NCBI GenBank assembly: GCA_963644855.1
Contig: CAVIQL010000011.1
Location: 1 to 64,000, forward strand
Source of the DNA: UBA6398 sp963644855
Lineage (GTDB): Bacteria; Bacteroidota; Bacteroidia; Bacteroidales; Bacteroidaceae
Length of the DNA stretch: 64,000 nucleotides
Direction: 5' to 3'
The notes under the pieces were generated by a model that was not told the origin of the DNA, searched no databases, and was given only the letters and a program-made list of their open reading frames with translations. Numbering within the stretch: position 1 is the first letter of the stretch; each line of letters starts with the position of its first letter. The translations under genes and the position numbers were made by a program. Of the stretch, positions 1 to 8,228 are shown piece by piece.

Positions 1-1074
1 CCCAAGAAAAATCCCGATCTCAAGTTTTCCTTGAAGCAAATCCTTCCGCGCGTGAGCGAACTGCTTGGCGCTAAAGTCGATTTTTGCGACGATTGCCAGA
101 AAGGTAAGGCTCAGGTTGACGCTATGAAAGATGGCGATGTGCTTTTGCTCGAAAACCTTCGCTTTTATGAGGAGGAAACCGGCAAACCTCGTGGCGAATT
201 TGCAAGCGATGAAGAAAAAGCTGCTGCAAAAAAAGCCCTCAAACCGCTTCAGAAAGCATTTACCGAGACACTTGCTTCGTATGCCGACTATTATATCAAC
301 GATGCATTCGGTACAGCTCACCGCAAACACGCTTCTACCGCAATCATCGCCGATTATTTCGATGCCGACCACAAGATGTTCGGCTATTTGATGGAGAAGG
401 AAATCAACGCAATCGACAAGGTGCTCAATAATATTCAGCGTCCGTTCGTTGCAATCATGGGTGGTTCGAAAGTTTCAACCAAAATCGAAATTATCGAGAA
501 CCTTCTTACCAAAGTTGATACGCTTATCCTTTGTGGTGGTATGACTTATACTTTCATGAAAGCACAAGGCGGTACAATTGGAACCTCTATCGTAGAAAAC
601 GATTACCTTGACCTTGCAAACAATCTCGTGAAAGAAGCTGCTGAAAAAGGCGTTAAACTCCTTCTTGCAGAAGACTCTGTGCTCGGCGACCAATTCTCAA
701 ACGATTCAAACGTGTCAATGTCTCCGTCGAATGCAATTCCCGATGGTTGGGAAGGCTTGGATATAGGTCCTAAGACCCGCGAAAAATTCGCAGATGCAAT
801 CAAGCAAGCAAAGACAATCCTTTGGAACGGTCCTGCAGGCGTATTTGAATTTGAGAAGTTTGAAGCTGGCTCTCGTGCAATAGCTGAAGCAATTGTAGAA
901 GCTACTGCTAACGGCGCTTACTCACTTATTGGCGGTGGCGACTCTGTTGCCTGCATCAACAAGTTCGGTATGGCCGACAAAGTATCCTATGTTTCAACCG
1001 GCGGTGGCGCTTTGCTTGAAGCTATCGAGGGAAAAGTGTTGCCCGGTATCGCAGCAATCAACGGCGAGAAATAA
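1..1074 (+). CDS. pgk: Phosphoglycerate kinase, 5' end outside window
   Basis: Cytosolic glycolytic kinase that transfers phosphate between 1,3-bisphosphoglycerate and ADP. The frame is open from base 1, so the gene starts upstream; the N-terminal substrate-binding part of roughly 50-60 residues is missing. Visible family marks are LLLENLRFYEEE, the segment NDAFGTAHRKHAST, the hinge region PFVAIMGGSKVSTKIEIIENL, WNGPAGVFEFEKF, and the nucleotide-binding glycine-rich end IGGGDSVACINKFG followed by STGGGALLEAIEG. The internal TTG at 31 is not a start because the family sequence continues in frame before it. A hairpin with a U-tract follows directly. Housekeeping gene; identity is secure. Confidence 0.97.
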   Translation, partial: PKKNPDLKFSLKQILPRVSELLGAKVDFCDDCQKGKAQVDAMKDGDVLLLENLRFYEEETGKPRGEFASDEEKAAAKKALKPLQKAFTETLASYADYYINDAFGTAHRKHASTAIIADYFDADHKMFGYLMEKEINAIDKVLNNIQRPFVAIMGGSKVSTKIEIIENLLTKVDTLILCGGMTYTFMKAQGGTIGTSIVENDYLDLANNLVKEAAEKGVKLLLAEDSVLGDQFSNDSNVSMSPSNAIPDGWEGLDIGPKTREKFADAIKQAKTILWNGPAGVFEFEKFEAGSRAIAEAIVEATANGAYSLIGGGDSVACINKFGMADKVSYVSTGGGALLEAIEGKVLPGIAAINGEK

Positions 1075-1091
1075 TAAATTCGACCAATATC

Positions 1092-1140
1092 AAAAAAGCA
1101 ACCGAGCCTGGCTCAATGCGGGGCAAAGTTGCTTTTTTAT
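1092..1140 (+). terminator. Intrinsic terminator after pgk
   Basis: Inverted repeat AAAAAAGCAAC (1092-1102) and GTTGCTTTTTT (1128-1138) with a 25-nt loop, ending in a T-tract. It lies 18 bases after the pgk stop. Confidence 0.8.
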
Positions 1141-1153
1141 TTTCTTGTAAGCT

Positions 1154-2113
1154 ATGACTTTGAACTTTTTGAAATTGGCGGCAATGATACTCGGAGGAGT
1201 ATTGCTCGTATCGTGTGGGGGAAAAACAAAAAACATACAAGCAAAAAAGCCAGCCAACGACAGTGTGGATTTAACGATAGGGCTTATGCCAATTACGGAT
1301 TGCCTGCCATTTTATGTGGCGGGACATAATCGGTTGTTTCAAAAAAATGGTGTAAGAATAAAAGTCATAACCTACAATTCTTCTCTTAAATGTGGCACTG
1401 CATTAAGCACCGGCAAAATAGACGGAGCGTATCTCACTCTTCCAGAAATGCTATATCTCAACGGTCAAGGGGTTAATCTTAAAGCAGTGATGGCAAGCGA
1501 AGGCGCAATGACGGTGGTAACCAGCCGTACAAAGCGTATAAAAAAACTCAGCAGCATGAAAGAGCGTACAATAGCTGTGAGCAGAAACAATACTTCCGAC
1601 TTTCTCGTCGACGAAATCGCTGCGATAACCAAGATAAAGCCGTTTGATTTGTTGCGCCCCCAAATAAATGATATTTCTGTGAGATATAAAATGCTTTTGA
1701 ACAATCAAATTGACGCCGCTGCACTGCCAGAACCTTATTCGGAAATGGCTATTGCAAACGGAAATGTGAGTGTTTTTTCTACAAACAAAGCCAAAGTAAA
1801 ATTCGGAAGTATATGCTTTCGTGATGTAGCGATAAAGAAAAAATCTCAAAGCATAGAGAAACTTTTTGCTTCTTATACCCAAGCCTCAGAACTCGTAAAC
1901 AAAAATCGACATAAGGCAGACAGCGTGTTGTTTCGTATATATAAAATACCAGCAACCTATTTGGACTCGGTAAAAATCCCAACGTTTACAATTCCCGAGA
2001 AAGTAAACGAAAAAGATTTGCAACGCGCGGCAGAGTGGGGAGTAAAAAGAAAATTCATAACAAAACAACCTATAACCGCTGATGTTTTGTCGAATAAATT
2101 CATAAGCAAATGA
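1154..2113 (+). CDS. NMT1/SsuA-like substrate-binding lipoprotein
   Basis: The 319-residue product starts with an SPII signal (LGGVLLVSCGG, lipid Cys near residue 21). The body resembles the NMT1/THI5-SsuA class of periplasmic binding proteins: an opening strand LTIGLMPITDCLPFYVAG, the helix GLFxxxGV-like RLFQKNGVRIKVITYNS, the GKIDGAYLTLPEML segment, and AALPEPYSEMA, where family members carry an 'xPexPxxx' hinge. Such proteins feed ABC importers for thiamine precursors, sulfonates or nitrate; the ligand cannot be named here. No permease or ATPase is next to it. The next gene overlaps by the ATGA at 2110, so the two are translationally coupled. Confidence 0.7.
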   Translation: MTLNFLKLAAMILGGVLLVSCGGKTKNIQAKKPANDSVDLTIGLMPITDCLPFYVAGHNRLFQKNGVRIKVITYNSSLKCGTALSTGKIDGAYLTLPEMLYLNGQGVNLKAVMASEGAMTVVTSRTKRIKKLSSMKERTIAVSRNNTSDFLVDEIAAITKIKPFDLLRPQINDISVRYKMLLNNQIDAAALPEPYSEMAIANGNVSVFSTNKAKVKFGSICFRDVAIKKKSQSIEKLFASYTQASELVNKNRHKADSVLFRIYKIPATYLDSVKIPTFTIPEKVNEKDLQRAAEWGVKRKFITKQPITADVLSNKFISK

Positions 2114-4203
2114 ACCAAAATTTTTGGCAACTATATAATAAGGCCGTAAAAAAACTCGATGCTAAACAATTGGGCGAGGCTATAAATATAATTCAAAAGC
2201 TGGTAGACGTTACGAAAAACTGGCAGCTTCTTGACGAATTGCAAAATGTTAGTTCTGCGTATTCTTTGCTTTTGGAATATATGATAAAAGGAGTAGAAGA
2301 TCCCGAAAGGCAGAGCCAATATATGAAATTCATTTGTAGTTGCTATGAAATCGTAGAGCGGGCTGCGTGTTTAGAACGTAATCGAGAACAAATATCTCCT
2401 ATTACGCGCGATATGGTCAGCATTCTAAAAGATTTCGAGGATTTGGGACTAAAAAATATAACAAGTTCGCTTAACGATGCAGACCTACAAAAACATAGTA
2501 CGCTTTATTCAGAATTGTTCAATTGTGCGGAAAAGTCAACGCAATGGACTTTGGAGCAGCAGCAACAAGCTGAAGAAATAATGAATTCAGCTTTGGTTTC
2601 CGACAACGACAAAATAGTAATGATAGCAGGGCTTATGCTTAGCAGTCTTTATAGTTTTGATCCTGCCAAGATAGTGTTTTTCATAAATCAATACAGTGAA
2701 ACCGAAAATACTCGTTTACGAATTCAATTACTGATAGCTTTTGTTTTGCCTTTGCAAAGATTCAAATCGCGCTTGTTTGCTTACAAAAACGTGCAGGACA
2801 GATTTGTTTTGTTAAGTGATGTGCCTGGTTTTGCTGAGGACATGGCGGTATTACAAATTTATATGCTTGAATGCCTTTCCACACATGATGTGAACAAAAA
2901 ACTTCATGACGAAATAATACCTGCGATGTTGAAAGGACGAAAATTCAATCCTTTTGATTCAAGTACGGGGAGAGTAGAAGATATTAACGAGTTGAATCCT
3001 GAGTGGAAGAATTTGGATAAGACAATGGGCGAACTTGCTCAACTTGAAGCTCAGGGAGCAGACGTTTATTATACCACTTTTTCTACGCTTAAACGCTTTA
3101 GCTTTTTCAATGTCAAGGCTAATTGGTTTTATCCTTACGATAAAAATCACCCCATGGTGCCTTCGCAGATAAAAAATTCTCAGAAGAATGGAATAATGCA
3201 GGCTTTGCTTGAAGGAGATAACCTTTGTGATAGCGACAAATATTCTTTTTGCATGCTTACAAGTCAGATGGACGAGCAACAATTACAACTTCTTGCGTCT
3301 CAAATACCCGGGCATGAAAATCTGAAAGCCGTGAAAGAACAATCGCGTGAGGTTGTTTGCCGAAACGTATTGCGAAACCTTTATCGTTTTTTCTATCTTT
3401 ATGACGATGCAAGGCCTTCCAATCCGTTTGAAGACAATCTTTCTTATATCGATAATCCATTGCTTTCTCGGGTTTTGAGAAATCAGAAAACTATTGCGCG
3501 GGTAGGAACATTCGCAATAGAGAAAAAGGCGTATGATGTGGCGATTAAATATCTTGAATCGTGTGAAGGAAACTGCGTTGACGCAAACGCGGAAATTTAT
3601 CAGAAGTTAGGATTTTGCTATCAAAAGAAGAAGATGTATTCCAAAGCTATTTCTGCTTACGAGAAAGCAAACGCGCTCGATGGTAATTCTGTTTGGACTT
3701 TGCGACATTTGGCACAGACCAACTTATATATGGGGAATTATAAGGAAGCCTTGGAATATTATAGAACTCTTGAAGTAAAAGACGGAAATGATGCCTCCAT
3801 AGCGTTTAGATGTGGCGAATGTCTTGTGAAATTAGGGCAATATTCCGAAGCGATGAAGGATTTCTTCAAGGCAGAATACCTTGATTCTTCAAACATGTCT
3901 GTTGTGCGTGCGATTGCGTGGTATTCTGTTTTGACCAATGATATTAAACAAGCGCGCAAGTATTACAATAAAGTGATAGAGACCCAACCCCAAACGGAAG
4001 ATTTTGTTTGTGCGGGACACGCGGCTTGGATTGATGGCGACAAACACGAAGCTGTTTCGCTTTATTCGCGTGCGGCAAAAGAATTAGGTGCCGAAGAATT
4101 TTCGCGTAGTTTCTTTGCCGATGCAAATGTGTTGAAGATGCATGGAATAACAACCGACGAAGCGCAGTTTATCGTTGACTTTGTGGTGTTGAAAAAGGAT
4201 TGA
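2110..4203 (+). CDS. Large TPR-repeat protein, function unknown
   Basis: The protein has 697 residues and no signal peptide or membrane segment that I can see, so it is probably cytoplasmic. The N-terminal ~450 residues are helical without a recognised domain. From about residue 490 to 660 there are consecutive tetratricopeptide-like helices, for example YQKLGFCYQKKKMYSKAI, LAQTNLYMGNYKEALEYY and CGECLVKLGQYSEAMKDF. TPR arrays usually scaffold protein contacts. It overlaps the upstream binding lipoprotein gene by 4 bp (ATGA), which suggests one transcript, but a cytoplasmic TPR protein and an exported binding protein have no obvious joint role. Gene call firm, function open. Confidence 0.85.
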   Translation: MNQNFWQLYNKAVKKLDAKQLGEAINIIQKLVDVTKNWQLLDELQNVSSAYSLLLEYMIKGVEDPERQSQYMKFICSCYEIVERAACLERNREQISPITRDMVSILKDFEDLGLKNITSSLNDADLQKHSTLYSELFNCAEKSTQWTLEQQQQAEEIMNSALVSDNDKIVMIAGLMLSSLYSFDPAKIVFFINQYSETENTRLRIQLLIAFVLPLQRFKSRLFAYKNVQDRFVLLSDVPGFAEDMAVLQIYMLECLSTHDVNKKLHDEIIPAMLKGRKFNPFDSSTGRVEDINELNPEWKNLDKTMGELAQLEAQGADVYYTTFSTLKRFSFFNVKANWFYPYDKNHPMVPSQIKNSQKNGIMQALLEGDNLCDSDKYSFCMLTSQMDEQQLQLLASQIPGHENLKAVKEQSREVVCRNVLRNLYRFFYLYDDARPSNPFEDNLSYIDNPLLSRVLRNQKTIARVGTFAIEKKAYDVAIKYLESCEGNCVDANAEIYQKLGFCYQKKKMYSKAISAYEKANALDGNSVWTLRHLAQTNLYMGNYKEALEYYRTLEVKDGNDASIAFRCGECLVKLGQYSEAMKDFFKAEYLDSSNMSVVRAIAWYSVLTNDIKQARKYYNKVIETQPQTEDFVCAGHAAWIDGDKHEAVSLYSRAAKELGAEEFSRSFFADANVLKMHGITTDEAQFIVDFVVLKKD

Positions 4204-4290
4204 ATCGAAAAATCCACAGTAAAGTTTCATAATGCGAGGGTATCAATTTATGAATGAGCCTATTTGCCGGTTTTTGTGGGCAGAAAAGCG

Positions 4291-4298
4291 TATCTTTG
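4291..4298 (+). promoter_or_regulatory. -7 box of the rlmD promoter
   Basis: TATCTTTG matches the Bacteroidota consensus TAnnTTTG, 18 bases before the rlmD ATG. No well-spaced TTTG -33 box is evident. Confidence 0.55.
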
Positions 4299-4315
4299 CA
4301 TAAACTATAATAAAA

Positions 4316-5734
4316 ATGAGCAGGAAAAATAAGCCGTTACCTTTATATACAAATGTAGAAATAACAGCAATTGCAGCAGAGGGGCGCGCAATTGCAAGAG
4401 TTGATGACCTTGTTGTGTTTGTACCCTTTGTTGTGCCGGGCGATGTTGTAGACATTCAAGTTACCCGCAAGAAAAATAAATATTGCGAGGGTGTTGCTGT
4501 TGCTTTTCATAAGAAGAGTGAGGTGCGCGATGAGCCTTTTTGCAAATATTTCGGCGTATGCGGCGGTTGTCGTTGGCAGAATTTGAAATATGAAGAGCAG
4601 TTGAAATGGAAACAACAGACGGTGTGTGATGCTCTTCGAAGGATTGGCAAGGTAGAATTGCCCGAGTTTTCTCCGATTATAGGGAGCGACAATACCCGAG
4701 AGTTCAGAAATAAATTAGAATTCGGCTTCTCGAACAAACGTTGGCTTACCAAAGAAGAAATTGCACAGGACGTGGTTTACGAAAACATGAACGCCGTGGG
4801 ATTTCATGTGCCGGGAGCTTTTGACAAGATTATAGATATCGAGGATTGCGGGCTTATGGATAATTGGCAAAACGAAGTGCGTAATGAAATAAGGAGATAT
4901 GCTTTTGAGCATAACCTTTCGTTTTTCAATATCCGCCAACATGAGGGACTGCTTAGGAATTTGATGTTGCGCAAGACCACGACTGGCGAAACCATGATAT
5001 TGCAGCAATTTCATTACACCGATGCTTCGGAGGAAAAGCAGGCTATGGATTTGCTTGAACATTTGGCAGAGAAATTTCCTAATACAACATCGTTGCTCTA
5101 TGTAAACAATTTGAAACTCAACGATACCATAGGCGATTTGGATATACTGACATACAAAGGTCGCGATTTTATCTACGAAAATATGCGCGACTTGAAATTC
5201 AAAATAGGTCCAAAAAGTTTCTTCCAAACCAATACTTTGCAGGCTATAAAACTGTATGATACGGCAGTGAAGTTCGCATCGTTAACCGGAAATGAAACCA
5301 TTTATGATTTGTATACGGGCACCGGAACGATTGCAAACTATGTGGCTTCAACGGCAAAGAATGTGGTGGGTATAGAATACGTTCCCGAAGCAATAGAAGA
5401 CGCTAAGGTTAATGCGGAGTTGAACAATATTAAAAACACGGAGTTTTTTGCCGGCGACATGCGCGAAGTGCTTACGCCCGAATTTGTTGCGGCAAAGGGT
5501 ACGCCCGATGTTATTATCACCGATCCGCCTCGCGCCGGTATGCACAAGGATGTTATTGACACGATAATAGGTGCGAGTCCCAAGCGTATAGTATATGTGA
5601 GTTGTAATCCCGCAACCCAGGCGCGCGATTTGCAATTGCTCGATGAACACTACAAGGTTACTGCCGTGCAGCCCGTGGATATGTTCCCGCAAACTCAGCA
5701 TGTAGAAAACGTGTGTCTGCTTGAAAGGAGATAA
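4316..5734 (+). CDS. rlmD: 23S rRNA (uracil-C5)-methyltransferase, RlmD/RumA family
   Basis: SAM-dependent enzyme that methylates a uracil of 23S rRNA. The 472 residues show an N-terminal TRAM-like strand region (residues ~10-65), a [4Fe-4S] cysteine cluster CKYFGVCGGC (~76-85) with the fourth Cys probably in IEDCGLMD, the SAM-binding stretch YDLYTGTGTIANYVA, the ITDPPRAGMH motif, and the catalytic VYVSCNPATQARD with Cys at residue 430. Length is normal for the family. Whether the target is U1939 or U747 cannot be read from the sequence. The next gene starts 2 bp after its stop with an AAAGGAG just upstream, so the two form an operon. Confidence 0.95.
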   Translation: MSRKNKPLPLYTNVEITAIAAEGRAIARVDDLVVFVPFVVPGDVVDIQVTRKKNKYCEGVAVAFHKKSEVRDEPFCKYFGVCGGCRWQNLKYEEQLKWKQQTVCDALRRIGKVELPEFSPIIGSDNTREFRNKLEFGFSNKRWLTKEEIAQDVVYENMNAVGFHVPGAFDKIIDIEDCGLMDNWQNEVRNEIRRYAFEHNLSFFNIRQHEGLLRNLMLRKTTTGETMILQQFHYTDASEEKQAMDLLEHLAEKFPNTTSLLYVNNLKLNDTIGDLDILTYKGRDFIYENMRDLKFKIGPKSFFQTNTLQAIKLYDTAVKFASLTGNETIYDLYTGTGTIANYVASTAKNVVGIEYVPEAIEDAKVNAELNNIKNTEFFAGDMREVLTPEFVAAKGTPDVIITDPPRAGMHKDVIDTIIGASPKRIVYVSCNPATQARDLQLLDEHYKVTAVQPVDMFPQTQHVENVCLLERR

Positions 5735-5736
5735 TT

Positions 5737-6447
5737 ATGCTTGCGGGAAACCGTAGAAATGTTGTAGAGGAAAGGTTGACCGTTCTTGCGTCGCAGGAAA
5801 GCCTGGACGAATTGGGCAGTTACCTGCTTGCGATGACCAATTCGGGTTTTCGCGCTGCAAGCACGTTGCTCGCCGAAAAGGTGTTGCCTAAGTTTAAGGG
5901 CGAAAGCTTTTGGCGCGTGTTTTCATACCTTTCTTTGTTGAATCCAAAGGCATTTCTCGGCACATGTCTCAAAGCGGCCACATCGGCATATGTCGCTGGC
6001 GAAGTGAGGCTTGAGGGTGAAAATTTGGAAAGCTATTCGGCTCACCTGGTGTCGCATGAAATGAATATCGATCGCGACAAATTTTTGCGTGTATCGCTTT
6101 TGTTGCTTAAAGAAGAGGCAGAAGTTTTGCGCATGTGGAAAATGTTTGCAGTCGATTCCCCGCAAAAACGTATAGAATACCTTGTGCATTGCAACACCAT
6201 TGTTTCTTATCACCAGATATTCAAGGAGTGTAAGCGCATTCAGGACAATCATGATTTTCTCAGGAAACTATGTTATGCCTTGATCAAGAAAGGGGATACT
6301 CTTTCGTTTAATCTTGCAAGCATAGTTCGTTCTTATTTTGATGTAAACGATGTTGGTGCGCTTTTCTCGCTCAATTTGGAGCCATACAAGCTGAGTTATC
6401 TCGACAAATCGTTCGACAATTTCAAAAAAGTGATAACAAGTCTTTGA
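5737..6447 (+). CDS. Unknown 236-residue protein, co-transcribed with rlmD
   Basis: No family is recognised. It is a soluble, mostly helical protein with no signal peptide and no membrane span. The ATG at 5737 is 2 bp after the rlmD stop. Its last 33 codons and the following 163 bases recur at 12278-12539 at about 91% identity; in the coding part six of eight base differences are synonymous, so the second copy descends from a once functional allele. That makes this gene the insertion point of the lipoprotein cassette that follows. A role next to rRNA modification is only a guess from the operon. Confidence 0.8.
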   Translation: MLAGNRRNVVEERLTVLASQESLDELGSYLLAMTNSGFRAASTLLAEKVLPKFKGESFWRVFSYLSLLNPKAFLGTCLKAATSAYVAGEVRLEGENLESYSAHLVSHEMNIDRDKFLRVSLLLLKEEAEVLRMWKMFAVDSPQKRIEYLVHCNTIVSYHQIFKECKRIQDNHDFLRKLCYALIKKGDTLSFNLASIVRSYFDVNDVGALFSLNLEPYKLSYLDKSFDNFKKVITSL

Positions 6448-6609
6448 TCAACAGCAAATTCTGCCATTTTAATACGGCAAATTTTGCTCCCCAAATCTTG
6501 CGTAAAAAACTATAAGGCTTATCGTAAAAATAATATCCGACCTTTTTTAAATAATGTCTGACATTGTTTAAAAAATATCGGTTATTGTTTTTGCGACATG
6601 CGATATTGT
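6348..6609. repeat. Left copy of a 262-bp direct repeat flanking the cassette
   Basis: Matches 12278-12539 without gaps at a constant offset of 5930; I count about 23 mismatches by eye. It spans the last 33 codons of the preceding gene plus the 21-nt-period intergenic array behind it. A weak hairpin lies at 6453-6488. Confidence 0.9.
6519..6609. repeat. 21-nt-period intergenic array, locus A
   Basis: Consecutive units resembling AATGTCNGACNTTNTTTAAA, each 21-22 nt, e.g. starting at ATATCCGACC, ATGTCTGACA, ATATCGGTTA and ACATGCGATA. Same family at ten or more other gaps in the window. Confidence 0.8.
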
Positions 6610-7172
6610 AAATCTCCATATTAAGGACTAATATTTTTTGTCTGATTTGCTACTTTGAAGACCTGACCTCTCTATATATATTGTAGCCCAATTCGTGAAG
6701 TTCAGAAATCTTTTTGTCGAGAATACCTTTATCGTGTCAAATTCTACGAAAGGTTCTACAATAATAGCGCTTAATCAATCACGGGGAATGGTACTTCGGC
6801 ATACGATATAGCAGCAAGAATTCATAGGATAAAATTGCAAGTCTACAATGCAGATGGCTATTTGGAGAGGAACTGCCATTGAAAATAAAGTTCAAAAAGT
6901 TTTGCAATCCATTAATAATATCTATTTTTGTTTTTCAATTATAATAATTGCTCTTTGGTTAGCCTATCTTATGGTTGCTTGACTGATATAGGGTACTACT
7001 TTTTATTGGAAAATAGTTGTGTTAATGTTGTGTTAACTATCCTACTTGGGTGGCGAAAATCTTTGAGTACTTGAAGTTTAGCAAAAATAGTCTAAGGATA
7101 ATACAAAGCGTTTAGCCTGTGTATAGTATTGATGTTAAAATGAAATTTGCACTTTGGTGGCGAAGGTCAAAT
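6610..7172. other. 563-bp gap before the lipoprotein cassette
   Basis: No intact gene is visible. The minus strand carries a short coding-like stretch (about 6725 down to a stop at 6650; contains ISELHELGYNIYREV) that is interrupted upstream by a stop and an apparent frame change, and the plus strand reads a 35-codon stretch ending near 6880 (contains DIAARIHRIKLQVYNADG). Both look like decayed coding DNA, which fits an insertion junction. No clear TAnnTTTG promoter was found in front of the cassette. Confidence 0.4.
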
Positions 7173-8228
7173 ATGAAACACGTTTTTTACCTATTGTTGC
7201 CGGTTTTGTTGTCCTCTTTGTTTGCTTGTACAAAGAGCGGAGATGTTATCTACATCGATGATGATCAAGAAGTGGACAACCGCCCTATAGTGTACTTCAT
7301 TTACAAAGAAGGCTCGCTTGGAGATTTGGGTTATGTCGATGCTTTGTGGCGCGGTATAGCAAAAGCCACCACCAAAGGCAATATGCTATTGTCGTTAACC
7401 GAATTGCCCAGCGATACTTCCAAGGTAGATTTTGCCCTTACCAGCTTTCTGGAATATATGCGTAATAAAGGCAAAGATAGAAAGTCGCTCATCGTGGTGG
7501 CAAATGATAACCTGGAGCAGATGTTGCACCATTACGAGGCAACACTCACAGAAAGCAGCAACGTGAGCGTACTTCTGGCGGAGACTAAAGACACTACGCT
7601 TTCTATAAACACAATCCGTCTGCCAGGATACGGAGTATATTACCAGGCAGGAAGGGTTGTGGCAAAATGTTTGACTGATGTAAACCAAATACTCATAGCC
7701 AATGCCAATCCTGACGAAAGCAATATTGCAGACATGAGAAAAGCTTTTCAGCAGGGAGTGGAAGATGGAAAAGACGATGCGAAAAGGGACTTGGAGGTAG
7801 ACAATTATTTTATATCGGAAACGTCGGGAGGATATGACGAGGCAGAGAAACTCTACCAGATGTCATATGATTTCGACGAGAAATACCAACTTGTGTTGCC
7901 CATCTGTGGTGGAACAATACATGGTTTCCTACGTTACAACAGAGAGCACCCCGCATCGTTCTATACCATTGGCGTAGACGCCGATTTTCAGCACTATTCC
8001 AACAGGGTTCCTTTCTCAATTGTTAAGCACATAGATAATGCGGTGGCAGATTGGATTACACGTTGGGCAAAAGGCGAAGTAATGGAAAAACATATGGACT
8101 TGGGTCTCTCTACAGGCTACACAGAATTGGTGATATCCGACAGTTACAGCCCGACGATAGGTTCTGCCGCTGCAGACCTGCTTCAAATAGCCATAGTAAA
8201 AGAAGAGGAGTATGAAAAAGCTAACTAA
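7173..8228 (+). CDS. BMP/PnrA-like periplasmic binding lipoprotein
   Basis: The ATG at 7173 is preferred over 7119 because it begins a standard SPII signal (LLPVLLSSLFACTK, lipid Cys near residue 19). The remaining ~330 residues have the type-1 periplasmic binding fold of the basic-membrane-protein (PnrA/Med) group: YFIYKEGSLGDLGYVDALWRG is the usual opening, then QAGRVVAKCL, IADMRKAFQQGVEDG, and LVLPICGGTIHGFLRYN and YTIGVDADFQHYSNRVPFSIVKHID near the C-terminus. BMP proteins bind nucleosides or similar ligands; here no transporter genes are adjacent, so a sensor role is possible. It overlaps the next gene by 17 bp. First gene of the four-lipoprotein cassette. Confidence 0.8.
   Translation: MKHVFYLLLPVLLSSLFACTKSGDVIYIDDDQEVDNRPIVYFIYKEGSLGDLGYVDALWRGIAKATTKGNMLLSLTELPSDTSKVDFALTSFLEYMRNKGKDRKSLIVVANDNLEQMLHHYEATLTESSNVSVLLAETKDTTLSINTIRLPGYGVYYQAGRVVAKCLTDVNQILIANANPDESNIADMRKAFQQGVEDGKDDAKRDLEVDNYFISETSGGYDEAEKLYQMSYDFDEKYQLVLPICGGTIHGFLRYNREHPASFYTIGVDADFQHYSNRVPFSIVKHIDNAVADWITRWAKGEVMEKHMDLGLSTGYTELVISDSYSPTIGSAAADLLQIAIVKEEEYEKAN

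Noticed and set aside
6348..6609. Direct repeats as att sites of an integrative element
   Set aside because: No integrase or mobilisation gene is in the cassette and the repeats differ at about 9% of positions, far more than a site-specific duplication would.
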